Shown here: positions 16,612 to 25,928 of the stretch, one piece after another
Numbering within the stretch: the stretch's first letter is position 1
Layout of the letters: each line of letters opens with the position of its first letter
NCBI GenBank assembly: GCA_965224845.1
Contig: CBDDAJ010000012.1
Coordinates: 1 to 64,000, forward strand
DNA: 64,000 bases
Reading direction: 5' to 3'
Origin: Wocania_A sp965224845
GTDB lineage: Bacteria; Bacteroidota; Bacteroidia; Flavobacteriales; Flavobacteriaceae
Translations under genes and position numbers: made by a program
The notes under the pieces: generated by a model
What the model was told of the DNA's origin: nothing
The model's input: only the letters and a program-made list of their open reading frames with translations
The model's database searches: none

Positions 16612-18522
16612 ATGATGAATATTCATAATTTATCGATTTCATTTCAAGGCGAATACTTGTTTGAAGATATTACTTTTAAACTGGGTCATGGTGATAGGAT
16701 AGGTCTTATTGGAAAGAATGGGGCAGGCAAATCGACAATGCTTAAAATTTTATCGAAAGAGATGGAACCGGACTCTGGTCAAATTGCAGCAGATAAAGAG
16801 CTTAAAATTGGTTTTTTAAAGCAAGATATCGATTTTGTATTGGGCAGAACGGTATTAGAAGAAGCTTATGAAGCCTTTACTGAGATTAAACAATTGGAAG
16901 CAAAAATGGATGCCGTTAATACACAAATGGCCGAACGAACCGATTATGAAAGTGATGGATATCATCAGTTAATGATTGATATAAACGAGCTTCAGCATCA
17001 ATACGACATTTTAGGAGGGTACAATTATCAGGGTGATACAGAAAAGATTTTGCAAGGTCTAGGTTTTAAACGAGAAGATTTTAATAAACTAACCGATACG
17101 TTTTCTGGAGGATGGCGTATGCGTATCGAACTCGCTAAACTCCTTCTTCAGAATAATGATATATTATTATTAGATGAGCCCACAAATCACTTAGATATTG
17201 AATCTATTATTTGGCTGGAAGGGTTTTTAAAAAACTACCCGGGTGCAGTGGTGATTGTATCTCATGATAAAATGTTTTTAGATCATGTAACCAACAGAAC
17301 TATTGAAATCTCTTTAGGTAGAATTTACGATTACCCAAAACCTTATACTAAATATTTAGTGCTTCGTAAGGAGTTAAGAACGCAGCAATTAGCATCCCAA
17401 AAAAATCAGCAAAAACAAATTGAGCAAACAGAGCGGCTTATTGAGAAGTTTAGGGCCAAAGCATCAAAAGCTACTATGGCACAATCGCTTATAAAAAAAC
17501 TTGATAAGATTGATAGGATTGAAGTTGATGAAGATGATAACAGTGTTATGACACTTAATTTTCCGGTATCTATTACTCCAGGAAAAGTGGTGGTAGAAGC
17601 TGAAGGTGTTTCGAAAAATTATGGCGATAATCAGGTTTTAAAGCAGATTAGTTTACTAATAGAGCGTGATAGCAAAACTGCGTTTGTTGGACAAAACGGT
17701 CAAGGTAAATCAACATTAGCAAAAATTATTGTTGGCGATATAAAGTATGACGGGCATTTAAAACTAGGACATAATGTACAAATAGGATATTTTGCTCAAA
17801 ACCAGGCAGAGTATTTGGATGGTAATAAAACGGTACATGATACCATGATAGATGCCGCCAATGAAACAAATAGAAGTAAAGTCCGCGATATTTTAGGCTC
17901 ATTTTTATTTAGAGGCGAAGAGGTCGATAAGTATGTTCGTGTTTTATCGGGAGGCGAGCGTAATCGGTTAGCGTTGGCTAAACTAATGCTGCAACCATTT
18001 AATGTTTTAATAATGGATGAGCCTACAAATCATTTAGATATTAAGTCTAAGAATGTTTTAAAAGAAGCTTTAAAAAGATTTGAAGGGACTTTAATTTTGG
18101 TATCCCATGATCGTGATTTTTTACAAGGTTTAACCAATAAAGTTTACGAGTTTAAAGATCATAAAATAAAAGAATATTTAGGGGATATAGATTATTATTT
18201 AGATCAGCGTAAAGTAGAAAGTTTACGCGAAGTGGAAAAGCGTACTGTTGTTAAAGAAACACCTAAAGTAAAAAAGCAGCAATCGTACGAAGATCAGAAG
18301 AAAATAAAATCTTTAAATAATAAATTAAGTAATATAGAAGCTAGCATTAATCAATTAGAGCAAGAGATCAAAACTATTGATATTTCGCTTGAAATTAATT
18401 ATGAAGAAGTAACAGCTCAACCCAATTTTTTTGACAATTACCAAAAAAAGAAGTCCGATTTAGAAAGTTATATGCAAAAATGGGAAGCTATTCAACTTGA
18501 AATTGAGCAGTATATCAATTAG
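16612..18522 (+). CDS. ABC-F family ATPase (Uup/EttA-like)
   Basis: A 636-residue soluble protein with two ABC domains and no membrane segments, the ABC-F arrangement of ribosome-associated translation factors. Walker A motifs are GKNGAGKST and GQNGQGKST. Signatures are FSGGWRMRIELAK and LSGGERNRLALAK. Both Walker B motifs read DEPTNHLD. A basic interdomain linker (about residues 250-310, QKNQQKQIEQTERLIEKFRAKASK) and a C-terminal coiled coil (KKIKSLNNKLSNIEASINQLEQEI) resemble Uup. The start is at one of two adjacent ATGs (16612 or 16615). No evidence of a resistance role. Confidence 0.92.
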   Translation: MMNIHNLSISFQGEYLFEDITFKLGHGDRIGLIGKNGAGKSTMLKILSKEMEPDSGQIAADKELKIGFLKQDIDFVLGRTVLEEAYEAFTEIKQLEAKMDAVNTQMAERTDYESDGYHQLMIDINELQHQYDILGGYNYQGDTEKILQGLGFKREDFNKLTDTFSGGWRMRIELAKLLLQNNDILLLDEPTNHLDIESIIWLEGFLKNYPGAVVIVSHDKMFLDHVTNRTIEISLGRIYDYPKPYTKYLVLRKELRTQQLASQKNQQKQIEQTERLIEKFRAKASKATMAQSLIKKLDKIDRIEVDEDDNSVMTLNFPVSITPGKVVVEAEGVSKNYGDNQVLKQISLLIERDSKTAFVGQNGQGKSTLAKIIVGDIKYDGHLKLGHNVQIGYFAQNQAEYLDGNKTVHDTMIDAANETNRSKVRDILGSFLFRGEEVDKYVRVLSGGERNRLALAKLMLQPFNVLIMDEPTNHLDIKSKNVLKEALKRFEGTLILVSHDRDFLQGLTNKVYEFKDHKIKEYLGDIDYYLDQRKVESLREVEKRTVVKETPKVKKQQSYEDQKKIKSLNNKLSNIEASINQLEQEIKTIDISLEINYEEVTAQPNFFDNYQKKKSDLESYMQKWEAIQLEIEQYIN

Positions 18523-18617
18523 AAATGTTAAAATTTAATGCATTTCATCGAATAAAATAGTTTTTGGTCTAGTTAAAGCCTACTTTCGTAAGAGAATTAA
18601 TCCCAAATTTATTCGAA

Positions 18618-19442
18618 ATGAAGACTTTAAAACTTATAATGGTATGCTTTTTAGTATCAGCATATTCTTTTGCTAATATATCCTCAACTGAAAAAGAAGC
18701 ATTAATAGCTTTATATAATTCAACAAATGGAAGTGAATGGAACTCAACCTGGGATCTTAATACATCTATCGATTCCTGGTATGGGGTAACAGTAGAAAAT
18801 AATAAAATTGTTGAAATTAGTTTACCCTTTAATAATCTTCAAGGTACATTACCTCAGGAAATAGGAAATCTGGTTTCTTTAAGAAAATTAAATTTTGGTT
18901 TCAATAAATTAGAAGGGAAGATTCCAACAGCATTGGCAAATTTAAAAGAATTGACTTCTTTAGAGTTGTTTATGAATAGTTTTGAAGGGGAAATACCAAC
19001 TGAATTAGGGAACCTAAAAAAATTAGAATCATTAAAATTATATAGCAACAAGCTTACAGGTAATATTCCAATGTCTTTAATGAGCTTAACAAACTTAAAA
19101 GAACTTTTATTAGGAAGTAATTTTTTAACAGGAACTATTCCAAACCAAATTTATGCGCTGTCAAAATTAGAAAAGCTGAGCGTTATGGATAATAAAATGG
19201 ATGGAGAAATACCTGTAGAGATTGCACAATTATCTCAATTACAAGAATTATTATTATCAAGTAATAAGTTTACTGGCGATTTACCAATGGAGTTTATGAA
19301 TTTAACAAAGTTAAATACGTTTATGGTAAGCGATAATAATTTAAATCAAGAATACATAAGTGTATCCGGAAAGAACCCACCTAGTTTAATGCATTTAGAA
19401 TTACAAAATGCAACAGCAACCATGGATATTGAAAAAGATTAG
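18618..19442 (+). CDS. Secreted leucine-rich-repeat protein
   Basis: A 274-residue protein with a signal peptide (MKTLKLIMVCFLVSAYSFA) and an N-terminal cap like plant LRR proteins (EKEALIALYNSTNGSEW, SWYGVTVENNKIVEI). About seven 24-residue repeats follow, of the form LxxLxLxxNxLxGxIPxxLxxLxx. No T9SS C-terminal sorting domain is seen, and the chain ends shortly after the last repeat. A protein-interaction role is likely, but the target is unknown. Confidence 0.85.
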   Translation: MKTLKLIMVCFLVSAYSFANISSTEKEALIALYNSTNGSEWNSTWDLNTSIDSWYGVTVENNKIVEISLPFNNLQGTLPQEIGNLVSLRKLNFGFNKLEGKIPTALANLKELTSLELFMNSFEGEIPTELGNLKKLESLKLYSNKLTGNIPMSLMSLTNLKELLLGSNFLTGTIPNQIYALSKLEKLSVMDNKMDGEIPVEIAQLSQLQELLLSSNKFTGDLPMEFMNLTKLNTFMVSDNNLNQEYISVSGKNPPSLMHLELQNATATMDIEKD

Positions 19443-19513
19443 TTAGAGTGAAGTTTTTCATAAATTAGTAAAATAGATAACATAATTACTTGTTATCTAT
19501 TTTTTTATTTTAA

Positions 19514-19696
19514 ATGAAAGCACATTATTTTACTTGTCCATATTGTTGGGAAAATATTTCGATGCTAATAGACCATTCGGTTTTTAAACAAACATATATT
19601 GAAGATTGTGAGGTATGTTGTAACCCTATCCAAGTTTCTGTACGTGTTTTAAATTCAGAATTAATAGATTTTCAGGCAAATAGCATTGAGCAATAA
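19514..19696 (+). CDS. CPXCG-motif cysteine-rich protein
   Basis: A 60-residue protein with FTCPYCWENI near the N-terminus and EDCEVCCNPI in the middle, the two CxxC pairs of the CPXCG-motif zinc-binding family. Length is normal for the family. Function unknown. It lies just before the tRNA promoter. Confidence 0.88.
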   Translation: MKAHYFTCPYCWENISMLIDHSVFKQTYIEDCEVCCNPIQVSVRVLNSELIDFQANSIEQ

Positions 19697-19713
19697 TTTT
19701 TTTGTTTTTTATG

Positions 19714-19744
19714 TTTGTTAAAGTTAAAAAGGGTTGTATATTTG
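19714..19744 (+). promoter_or_regulatory. Promoter of tRNA-fMet
   Basis: TTTG at 19714-19717 and TATATTTG at 19737-19744 match the Bacteroidota -33 and -7 elements with 19 bases between them, ahead of the tRNA at 19817. Confidence 0.7.
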
Positions 19745-19816
19745 CAGTCCGATAATGATTTGATCGGCATTATGAACCGAAAGTTAAAAGCTAAGTAAAT
19801 CATTTTATTATTATAT

Positions 19817-19893
<77 letters not shown>

Positions 19894-19900
19894 CAAAGAC

Positions 19901-19931
19901 AAGGGTTTCAAGAAATTGAAGCCCTTTTTTT
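19901..19931 (+). terminator. Terminator after tRNA-fMet (element-borne)
   Basis: AAGGGTTTCAA / TTGAAGCCCTT (one G-T pair, loop GAAA) followed by seven T. It lies on the element side of attL. A different terminator follows attR. Confidence 0.88.
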
Positions 19932-19939
19932 ATTTCTTT

Positions 19940-19959
19940 CCTAAAACATACCTAAAACA
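19940..19959 (+). repeat. Left arm-type repeat (candidate integrase arm site)
   Basis: CCTAAAACATACCTAAAACA contains two copies of CCTAAAACA 11 bases apart. The same 20 bases occur in the same orientation at 50310-50329 near the right end. Confidence 0.75.
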
Positions 19960-20052
19960 ATTGAATGAGATCTGATAAGAACACGCGAAAGTTTAGTAGT
20001 GGGATATTTGCTAACTTTGGAGCGGTTTGACCGTATAGGAGTTTAAAAGAAA

Positions 20053-20850
20053 ATGAATGAACAAATATTTGATGCTATAACATTATCCTCAGTCTATCTG
20101 ACAGGTAAAAGAATACAACATGACGGAACAGAAGCCGGTTATTCCTATATGAGTGGCTCTCTTTGGGAGCATGAATGTCGGCAATACATTATTACCAATT
20201 GGCACAACGTGACAGGGAAAAACCCGGAGACCGATGAATATATTGGAAGCTTCACCCCAACACATTTCACAATAAATTTTAAATATGTGGTTCCAGCGGA
20301 AAAATCTGGAAAGCGCAATATTATGCAGGCAACGCGGGAAGTCGAATTATATAACGATGATGGTAACAAAAACTGGATTGAGCATCCTTCAGGGCAAGAG
20401 GTCGATGTTGTTGCTATACCAGTAGATTTGGAGTTGCCAAAAGAAGCCCAAGTGAAATTTATAAACAAGCAGGATTATGAGGATCATTGGTTCCCAACAA
20501 TGGGTGATGATTGTTTTATTATCGGTTACCCCGAAACTTTTTCTGGTCCAGGGCAAACACCTATTTGGAAACGAGGTTCGGTAGCTTCCCTTCCATTATT
20601 AAACTTCGATGATAAACCTGTCTTTCTTCTTGATACAATCGGTAATAAAGGCTTGTCAGGGGCTCCAGTAATAGGAAGGGGGACAGGAATACTTAGCAAA
20701 GGGAAAGTTGTTGCCCTTGACACTATAACTGGCACTTGGGAAAATTTTGTTGGCATTTATTCAGGGCGATTGGGTGATACGGGCATTGAATCTCAGTTGG
20801 GTCGGATTTGGAAAAAAGAGGTTATAGATGAAATTTTTCGAAACATATAA
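20053..20850 (+). CDS. Trypsin-like serine peptidase, element cargo
   Basis: A 265-residue protein with the S1 catalytic triad in order: His in IITNWHNVTG, Asp in VDVVAIPV and Ser in NKGLSGAPVIG (GxSGxP). No signal peptide is visible, so it should act in the cytoplasm. Cytoplasmic trypsin-like proteases are found as effectors or parts in several defence systems. It is the first gene after attL and is convergent with the methyltransferase operon, so a link with that operon is not shown. Substrate unknown. Confidence 0.82.
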   Translation: MNEQIFDAITLSSVYLTGKRIQHDGTEAGYSYMSGSLWEHECRQYIITNWHNVTGKNPETDEYIGSFTPTHFTINFKYVVPAEKSGKRNIMQATREVELYNDDGNKNWIEHPSGQEVDVVAIPVDLELPKEAQVKFINKQDYEDHWFPTMGDDCFIIGYPETFSGPGQTPIWKRGSVASLPLLNFDDKPVFLLDTIGNKGLSGAPVIGRGTGILSKGKVVALDTITGTWENFVGIYSGRLGDTGIESQLGRIWKKEVIDEIFRNI

Positions 20851-20903
20851 AAAACAAATAATGGTGTCAGGTTTATTTCCAGTTCAACATACCACGCCAA
20901 TTA

Positions 20904-21369
20904 TCAAGTTTTAGACGATTTGGTTCCTCTTTTGCCTTTTAAACTATAAATTGGGTTTAGCTTATCGAATAACCTTTCTTCCAATTCTTTTCTTCCCAAG
21001 TCGGTTAAAATAAAAGACATCGTTAGATGGTTCTCTATTAGTTCATCAAGCTGTGATTCAATTTCAGGGGCATATTTTTTTCGAGAAGAAGCTTTCTCAT
21101 AGGATGGATGATTTGAAAAATGATGATGTCCTAAATTTCTTCTTAACGTGTGGTGATATGTACTTAGAATATCGCCCATTTCTGCCTTGTAAATTTCCTG
21201 TTTCTCCGACATAACAAACCTTTCCATTCTCTCTGAAAAGATAAACAGCCGCTTCATTTGGAAATTTTTCTAACCACTTACGATTAATTTTGATTTCAAT
21301 TTGTTCGGACTGGTTAAGCAGTTTATCTTCTAAGCTTGATAGGTATTTTTCTATTTGGCTTTTCTTCAT
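20904..21369 (-). pseudogene. GIY-YIG nuclease-like protein, frameshifted by one base
   Basis: Two overlapping frames join into one 154-residue protein. The first (start 21369) has AAVYLFRENGKVCYVGETGNLQGR, the GIY-YIG core (VYL, YVG) with its arginine, then runs off frame. The second continues from MGDILSTYHHTLRRNLG to GRKELEERLFDKLNPIYS, which holds the expected C-terminal glutamate and PIYN-like block. Removing one base from the AAA run (plus-strand TTT at 21179-21181) restores the frame. It is the last gene of the methyltransferase operon, 31 bases after the HEPN-like gene. Sequencing error or true decay cannot be told apart here. Confidence 0.82.
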
Positions 21370-21400
21370 TCAGTATTATCCAGTTTAGAGAATATTAGTT

Positions 21401-21835
21401 TTAAGGAACTATTTTTCCTTTAAAGTGTTCCAGTATTTCTAAACTGGCTTCTAACAGTTTTTTACTGCGGCCTGGATCAAACCATGTCCCATTGAATTTT
21501 GCGCCGTGATACAGGTTATTCCTTATTCTAGAAATATGGCCAAAGAGACTTTGAATGGATTTATCTTCATTCGGAACATCTTCCCAAATGATATTACCAT
21601 TCTGATTAACATTTTGTCTTTTTGGTGGCTCTGAAAGAATGTAATTAGCGTATGCTGCTTTATCTCCCAAATCTTCTATAAAACTATTTCCTATTTCTTC
21701 ATTAGCAAAGCGATCCCAATCAACAATTACTTTATTTCCTCCAGAAACAAAAAATCCCTTTTCTTTAAGAGATGATTCATATTGAGCAAAAAGCTTAAAA
21801 AAGGAAAATGCGAGTTTATCTAGCTCTTCACTCAT
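21401..21835 (-). CDS. HEPN-like small protein of the methyltransferase operon
   Basis: A 144-residue, mostly helical protein. Residues 101-112 read ISRIRNNLYHGA, giving the Rx4H motif (R105, H110) typical of HEPN ribonucleases. Preceding helices carry many acidic residues. The start lies one base after the stop of the PD-(D/E)XK gene, so translation is probably coupled. HEPN proteins often act as toxins or RNA-cutting effectors in defence loci. Its position inside a restriction-modification-like operon suggests an abortive-infection arm (inference). Confidence 0.72.
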   Translation of the reverse strand: MSEELDKLAFSFFKLFAQYESSLKEKGFFVSGGNKVIVDWDRFANEEIGNSFIEDLGDKAAYANYILSEPPKRQNVNQNGNIIWEDVPNEDKSIQSLFGHISRIRNNLYHGAKFNGTWFDPGRSKKLLEASLEILEHFKGKIVP

Positions 21836-21836
21836 T

Positions 21837-22538
21837 TTAATTGTCGTTTATATTAATCCAAAAATGAAATAGATCGATTTGGTCATTAGTCTTTAGACGA
21901 GAGTTTTTAGATACAAATTTTGACAATCCGGATGATGTGCCATTAGCAACAAGTTTATCATCTTCGTTCCATTCCTTTGGAAAAGATGTTATCAGATCCC
22001 CAATCCAATCATTGATTTTCAAGAACCAGTGATTAGCGTCCTCTTTTTGTATGTATCCAATAATAGCAGCATACATTAAATTCTTGCCATGAATACCTTT
22101 CTTAAATCGTTCAATACCACCACAAGGCCTATCATGGCCGATAACATATTCTTTTTCACGGTTTTGCCCCGGTGTTGGAAGTCTTTTTGCCTCCAAAGAA
22201 AAGAAGGAGTCATCTTCTCCATAAAATCTATCGCCTATTATTAATTTATTACTTTCAGATAAAGTGCCAATATCTGTTTGCGGGCTTGATCCTGTAGAAT
22301 GATCTTCAACATTTTCATGGTGGAAGAAAAAAGGATAAGCACTGGCATTCCGGTTTAAGAATTTACAAAGTTTATCGGTTAGAGCTTTTTCACTTGTTGA
22401 AGTTTCACCTTTTACTTTTTCTGCAAACTCAACAAAGTTAACTTCAATAAAATCTATAACCGCTTTTATCGAGGAGTTTATTTCGATGCCACTTGTTAGC
22501 TTTCCGCTACTATTATTTAGTGAAGCGCTTGCTAACAT
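21837..22538 (-). CDS. PD-(D/E)XK-like nuclease candidate of the methyltransferase operon
   Basis: A 233-residue protein I cannot place in a named family. It has a restriction-endonuclease-like signature: E50 (TSTSEKALTD), D89 (SPQTDIGTL), then E116-A-K118 (FFSLEAKRLP), that is D-x26-ExK. Its ATG overlaps the methyltransferase stop (TAATG), a sign of tight coupling. The large methyltransferase shows no clear nuclease motif of its own, so this may be the cutting subunit. Alternative: a non-catalytic specificity or assembly partner. Confidence 0.65.
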   Translation of the reverse strand: MLASASLNNSSGKLTSGIEINSSIKAVIDFIEVNFVEFAEKVKGETSTSEKALTDKLCKFLNRNASAYPFFFHHENVEDHSTGSSPQTDIGTLSESNKLIIGDRFYGEDDSFFSLEAKRLPTPGQNREKEYVIGHDRPCGGIERFKKGIHGKNLMYAAIIGYIQKEDANHWFLKINDWIGDLITSFPKEWNEDDKLVANGTSSGLSKFVSKNSRLKTNDQIDLFHFWININDN

Positions 22539-25500
22539 TAATATCCTTGTTTTCTTAAATCCGAAAAAGTCTCGTCCGCATCACGAAGAGCAATAGATTG
22601 TAGCCAATAACGAAGTTTTTTAGGTTTGATTAAATAAATAATGTTGTCTTCATATAATCTAATAACTCTGGTTAATCTCAAACTTATACCTAAATCTTTT
22701 CTAACCAATTTCTCTATATGTTCTTCAGCTTCGATTGAGTTGGTAAAATCGATTTTGGGCTTATCTCCAAAATAAAAAGGGAAACATATATGTGAGTTCG
22801 TTTCAAAATAGTTATATGGTTTTATTGAATCGTATGTGTTACTCAAAACTTGTAAAAACACATTGCTATATTTTGAAATATCATCTTCAGAGGCATTCTG
22901 TTTTGCTATTTTAGATTTTTCACCGTTTCTTCTAAACTCCAACAGATAGCTTAAAAAATCATCTACCAAGATATTTTCCATTGTATCTAGTTCGAAATCG
23001 TTATCAGAATTAGGGAGAATAAAAGAATTTAAGTCTTTCCTTAAGAAAGAAGAAGACCTGTTAATCATAAACTCCGCACTTGTTGAAGCTAAAAGAAAAA
23101 GATTTATTTTGTCTGTAATTGCTGAATATAAACGCTTCAAATCATGCTTTTCATTTTTTGGAGCATGAATGCCTACAACTCTATGCTTAAATGTTAAATA
23201 GCGGTTTAGATACAAAATAGGGATTGAATCTCCTTCAACCAATTCTTTTATTAAAATGTGAGGTGCTTCATATATTTTTCTTCTTCTGGGAGCAATGAAA
23301 TGCTTTTCGGTTTGCTGATAAATAGCTTCATCAGCAAGACCGTTTTTTGTGAAATCCTTAGAATCAAAAGTGTCTTCACCGGTAATAAAATCTGCTTTTT
23401 TGTATTTCTTGGTTAATCTTTGGAGTTTTTGATTTTGCTCATGGGTAAGGTCATTCAATTCATTCAGATAATCAATCTCATTAATTTCTGATTTATTCCC
23501 AATAATATATCCTTCACCTGCGTCCCAACCTTTTGAACTCATTTTATGAGAAAGAAATTCTCCAACATTCGGGAAATCTTTTAATCGTTTTAGGAGCTGA
23601 TAATATCTATGTCCACCAATAAAATTACATTTCCAAACAAATGAATCATTCAGAGCAAGTTCAAAAGGTACCATGTGAAAATCATAGGTGTCTAATTCGA
23701 AATATAGTTTCTCTTTATGTGGTTTAGTTCTTCGAGTGGTAATATGCAGAAGGTCTTTACATTTCGGCTTCTCATTCTTAATGAAAACAGCAGCAGTGGC
23801 TACATCACCATTTTTTCCAAAAAGAATCCTACTTATATGAGTGAAGTCAATTATTTGAGGAACATTATAATTGGTTAATAGTACCTGTCTAAACCTAAGA
23901 GATGTATTATTGTATAATAGCGGACCAGAAGGTTGAATAAGACAAACCAATCCGTTTTTTTTACAAAGTTCTATTGATTGTTCAAGAAATAGAAGCGCAA
24001 TTTGGTTGTCAGGTAATTTAACCGAAATATTCTGTTTGGATTTATCCTTTATTGGGAGTGAAATTTTACGATTTTTTCTTTCAATTTCCTCAACAGAGTT
24101 GGCTGGGGAAGTTAGCTTTGATTCGAATGGGGGATTCCCAATTACCAAATCGAAATTATTCCGAAGCTCTTTGTTTACAATAAGATTAAAAAAATCGTCA
24201 TGGATGATGTTATTTTGACGGAGATCATCAAACTTTAAATCTTTCCAGATTTGAAGAGGTGTCAATTCATCACATAAGGCTAAACTTAAACTGAAAATGG
24301 TAAGATCGGCAGCTTCTTTATTTAATTCGACACCGAAAATATTGTCCTTAAGCAATGATTTAAGTGTTTCTAGGTCTGGTCTATTCCAATTATTCTTCTT
24401 CCTCCATCGATATATTAATCTCCTGTAAGCTCCTACAAGGAAAACACCAGAGCCACACGCTGGATCTAGAATTTTAAAATCCGTTTCATCACTACTCAAA
24501 GGCATCGATTCATCTAGTAAAAAGTTCACTAAATAAGGAGGTGTGTAAACTACACCTGGTTGCTTTCCTAAGAACTCTTCGTAAATGTTGCTAATCAATT
24601 CAACAGGTAAATCGTTAAACGAATATAAACGCCAAAAAACAAATTGAATTCCATCTAATTCTCCATCTAGAAACCGCCCAAACCTGCTTAGGTCACTTTC
24701 TTTAATAAAATCTCTTTCATTATCCTCTAGCTTGAATATTCCCCCATTGAAATGTGTAGCAAGGAAATCAAGTAATTTAAGATAAGCCCCTTTATGGGTA
24801 AATATATCGGTGAATTTTTCAGCGTTCTCAGCAAATCTTCCAAAAAAGTTATCTGGAAATACTTTATTCCCTTTTTCATCTTCTCTTTCTTCGAGATATT
24901 TAATAAGGATAGAAACAACCATTATTTTACGAGCAAAAATTTCAGGTAAAATATTTTGGTTAATAATATCCTTAAGAGCCTGTTTTAGCTCTGTAAGTAA
25001 TTTTTCATATGCGCTATTACTGAACTTGAACCGATCAGAATATTTTGAATTCTCCCAAAAAGTTCCATTGTCAAATGACTTGCCTGAAAAAGCTTTGAAT
25101 TCTTCACAGCTTCTATTGTCTAATTTTTGCGATAAATCAGATGCTAATTTTATTGTAGTTAAAGGGGTGTACTTTAATTGCTTTCCTTTGGCCGGGCGTT
25201 CAAAGCAATTAAAAATTCGAACATCCCTCTTTGTAAATACAAAGAACATTGGGACTTGACCAGAGCTGTATAGCTGCTGGTGAAGATTGGTTAGTTCATT
25301 TTCATCAATTCCTATGTTATTGGTAAAATCATATAGGTAAATTTGAGCTACAGATGGTCGATTGCTGAATTTGCGAAAGTAAACAAAGTTGGCTCCATAC
25401 CTATTTGCATTCTCCAAGGCAATAATTTCTTCTGGAGGCAGGTTATTTGTTTCTTCCAATTTGCTAACAGGAACCAATCCAGAACAATAATTGCCCTCTG

Positions 25501-25546
25501 CAATCATTTCCAAATTTTCTAAACTGTGTATTAATTCCTGATTCAT
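22538..25546 (-). CDS. Large N6-adenine DNA methyltransferase (type IIG/Eco57I-like)
   Basis: A 1002-residue protein. Residues 1-200 form an N-terminal alpha/beta domain (GANFVYFRKFSNRPSVAQ, VPMFFVFTKRDVRIFN) seen in type IIG-like enzymes. The methyltransferase core has VVYTPPYLVNFLLDE (332-346), motif I DPACGSG (361-367) and catalytic motif IV NPPF (471-474). The remaining roughly 500 residues should hold the target-recognition region (IDFTHISRILFGKNGDVATAAVF, APRRRKIYEAPHILIKE). I see no convincing D..ExK in the N-terminal domain. Downstream genes follow with 1-base overlap and 1-base gap, and an XRE gene precedes it by 27 bases. This suggests a controlled restriction-modification system with separate nuclease genes. 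Confidence 0.85.
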   Translation of the reverse strand: MNQELIHSLENLEMIAEGNYCSGLVPVSKLEETNNLPPEEIIALENANRYGANFVYFRKFSNRPSVAQIYLYDFTNNIGIDENELTNLHQQLYSSGQVPMFFVFTKRDVRIFNCFERPAKGKQLKYTPLTTIKLASDLSQKLDNRSCEEFKAFSGKSFDNGTFWENSKYSDRFKFSNSAYEKLLTELKQALKDIINQNILPEIFARKIMVVSILIKYLEEREDEKGNKVFPDNFFGRFAENAEKFTDIFTHKGAYLKLLDFLATHFNGGIFKLEDNERDFIKESDLSRFGRFLDGELDGIQFVFWRLYSFNDLPVELISNIYEEFLGKQPGVVYTPPYLVNFLLDESMPLSSDETDFKILDPACGSGVFLVGAYRRLIYRWRKKNNWNRPDLETLKSLLKDNIFGVELNKEAADLTIFSLSLALCDELTPLQIWKDLKFDDLRQNNIIHDDFFNLIVNKELRNNFDLVIGNPPFESKLTSPANSVEEIERKNRKISLPIKDKSKQNISVKLPDNQIALLFLEQSIELCKKNGLVCLIQPSGPLLYNNTSLRFRQVLLTNYNVPQIIDFTHISRILFGKNGDVATAAVFIKNEKPKCKDLLHITTRRTKPHKEKLYFELDTYDFHMVPFELALNDSFVWKCNFIGGHRYYQLLKRLKDFPNVGEFLSHKMSSKGWDAGEGYIIGNKSEINEIDYLNELNDLTHEQNQKLQRLTKKYKKADFITGEDTFDSKDFTKNGLADEAIYQQTEKHFIAPRRRKIYEAPHILIKELVEGDSIPILYLNRYLTFKHRVVGIHAPKNEKHDLKRLYSAITDKINLFLLASTSAEFMINRSSSFLRKDLNSFILPNSDNDFELDTMENILVDDFLSYLLEFRRNGEKSKIAKQNASEDDISKYSNVFLQVLSNTYDSIKPYNYFETNSHICFPFYFGDKPKIDFTNSIEAEEHIEKLVRKDLGISLRLTRVIRLYEDNIIYLIKPKKLRYWLQSIALRDADETFSDLRKQGY

Positions 25547-25573
25547 TTATTTTATGAAGCTTAAGAAAACCTT

Positions 25574-25786
25574 CTATATATCGTCTTTTAAAGAGATTAG
25601 TAAATCATAAACATCAACCTCCAAGATTTCTGCAATCTTGTAAAGTTCTTTTATATGCGGTTGAGATTTATTAACGCACCAGTTCGAAATTGTGTGCTCA
25701 TTCTTATCAAGTTGGGTTGCCAGCTCTTTCTGACTCACGCCTTTTCGCACTAAAACTTCCTTGATTCTGTTAAATTTTCCATCCAT
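25574..25786 (-). CDS. XRE-family regulator of the methyltransferase operon
   Basis: A 70-residue protein that is a single Cro/CI-type helix-turn-helix (VRKGVSQKELATQLDKNEHTISNWC, then PHIKELYKIAEILEVDVYDLL). It resembles the controller proteins that delay nuclease expression in restriction-modification systems. It is first in the operon, 27 bases before the methyltransferase. An inverted repeat sits directly upstream and may be its operator. Confidence 0.85.
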   Translation of the reverse strand: MDGKFNRIKEVLVRKGVSQKELATQLDKNEHTISNWCVNKSQPHIKELYKIAEILEVDVYDLLISLKDDI

Positions 25787-25794
25787 TTTTACAA

Positions 25795-25847
25795 ATGTAT
25801 GAAATGCAATTTATTTATACACTTTTGGAATGATAGATTTCATATAT
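25795..25847. promoter_or_regulatory. Inverted repeat upstream of XRE/methyltransferase operon
   Basis: ATGTATGAAAT (25795-25805) and ATTTCATATAT (25837-25847) are inverted copies with one mismatch, 31 bases apart, just upstream of the XRE start at 25786. A plausible autoregulatory operator pair. Confidence 0.5.
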
Positions 25848-25928
25848 GTGAACTATTTTAAATACCTGTATAACTAAAAACCCCACCCGGTTAAGAGCAG
25901 GGTTTAAATTGAAACCTGTGTTTGGCTT

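Noticed and set aside
25870..25905. A possible terminator near 25880
   Set aside because: AAACCC ... GGGTTT is present, but the stem is short and no T run follows.
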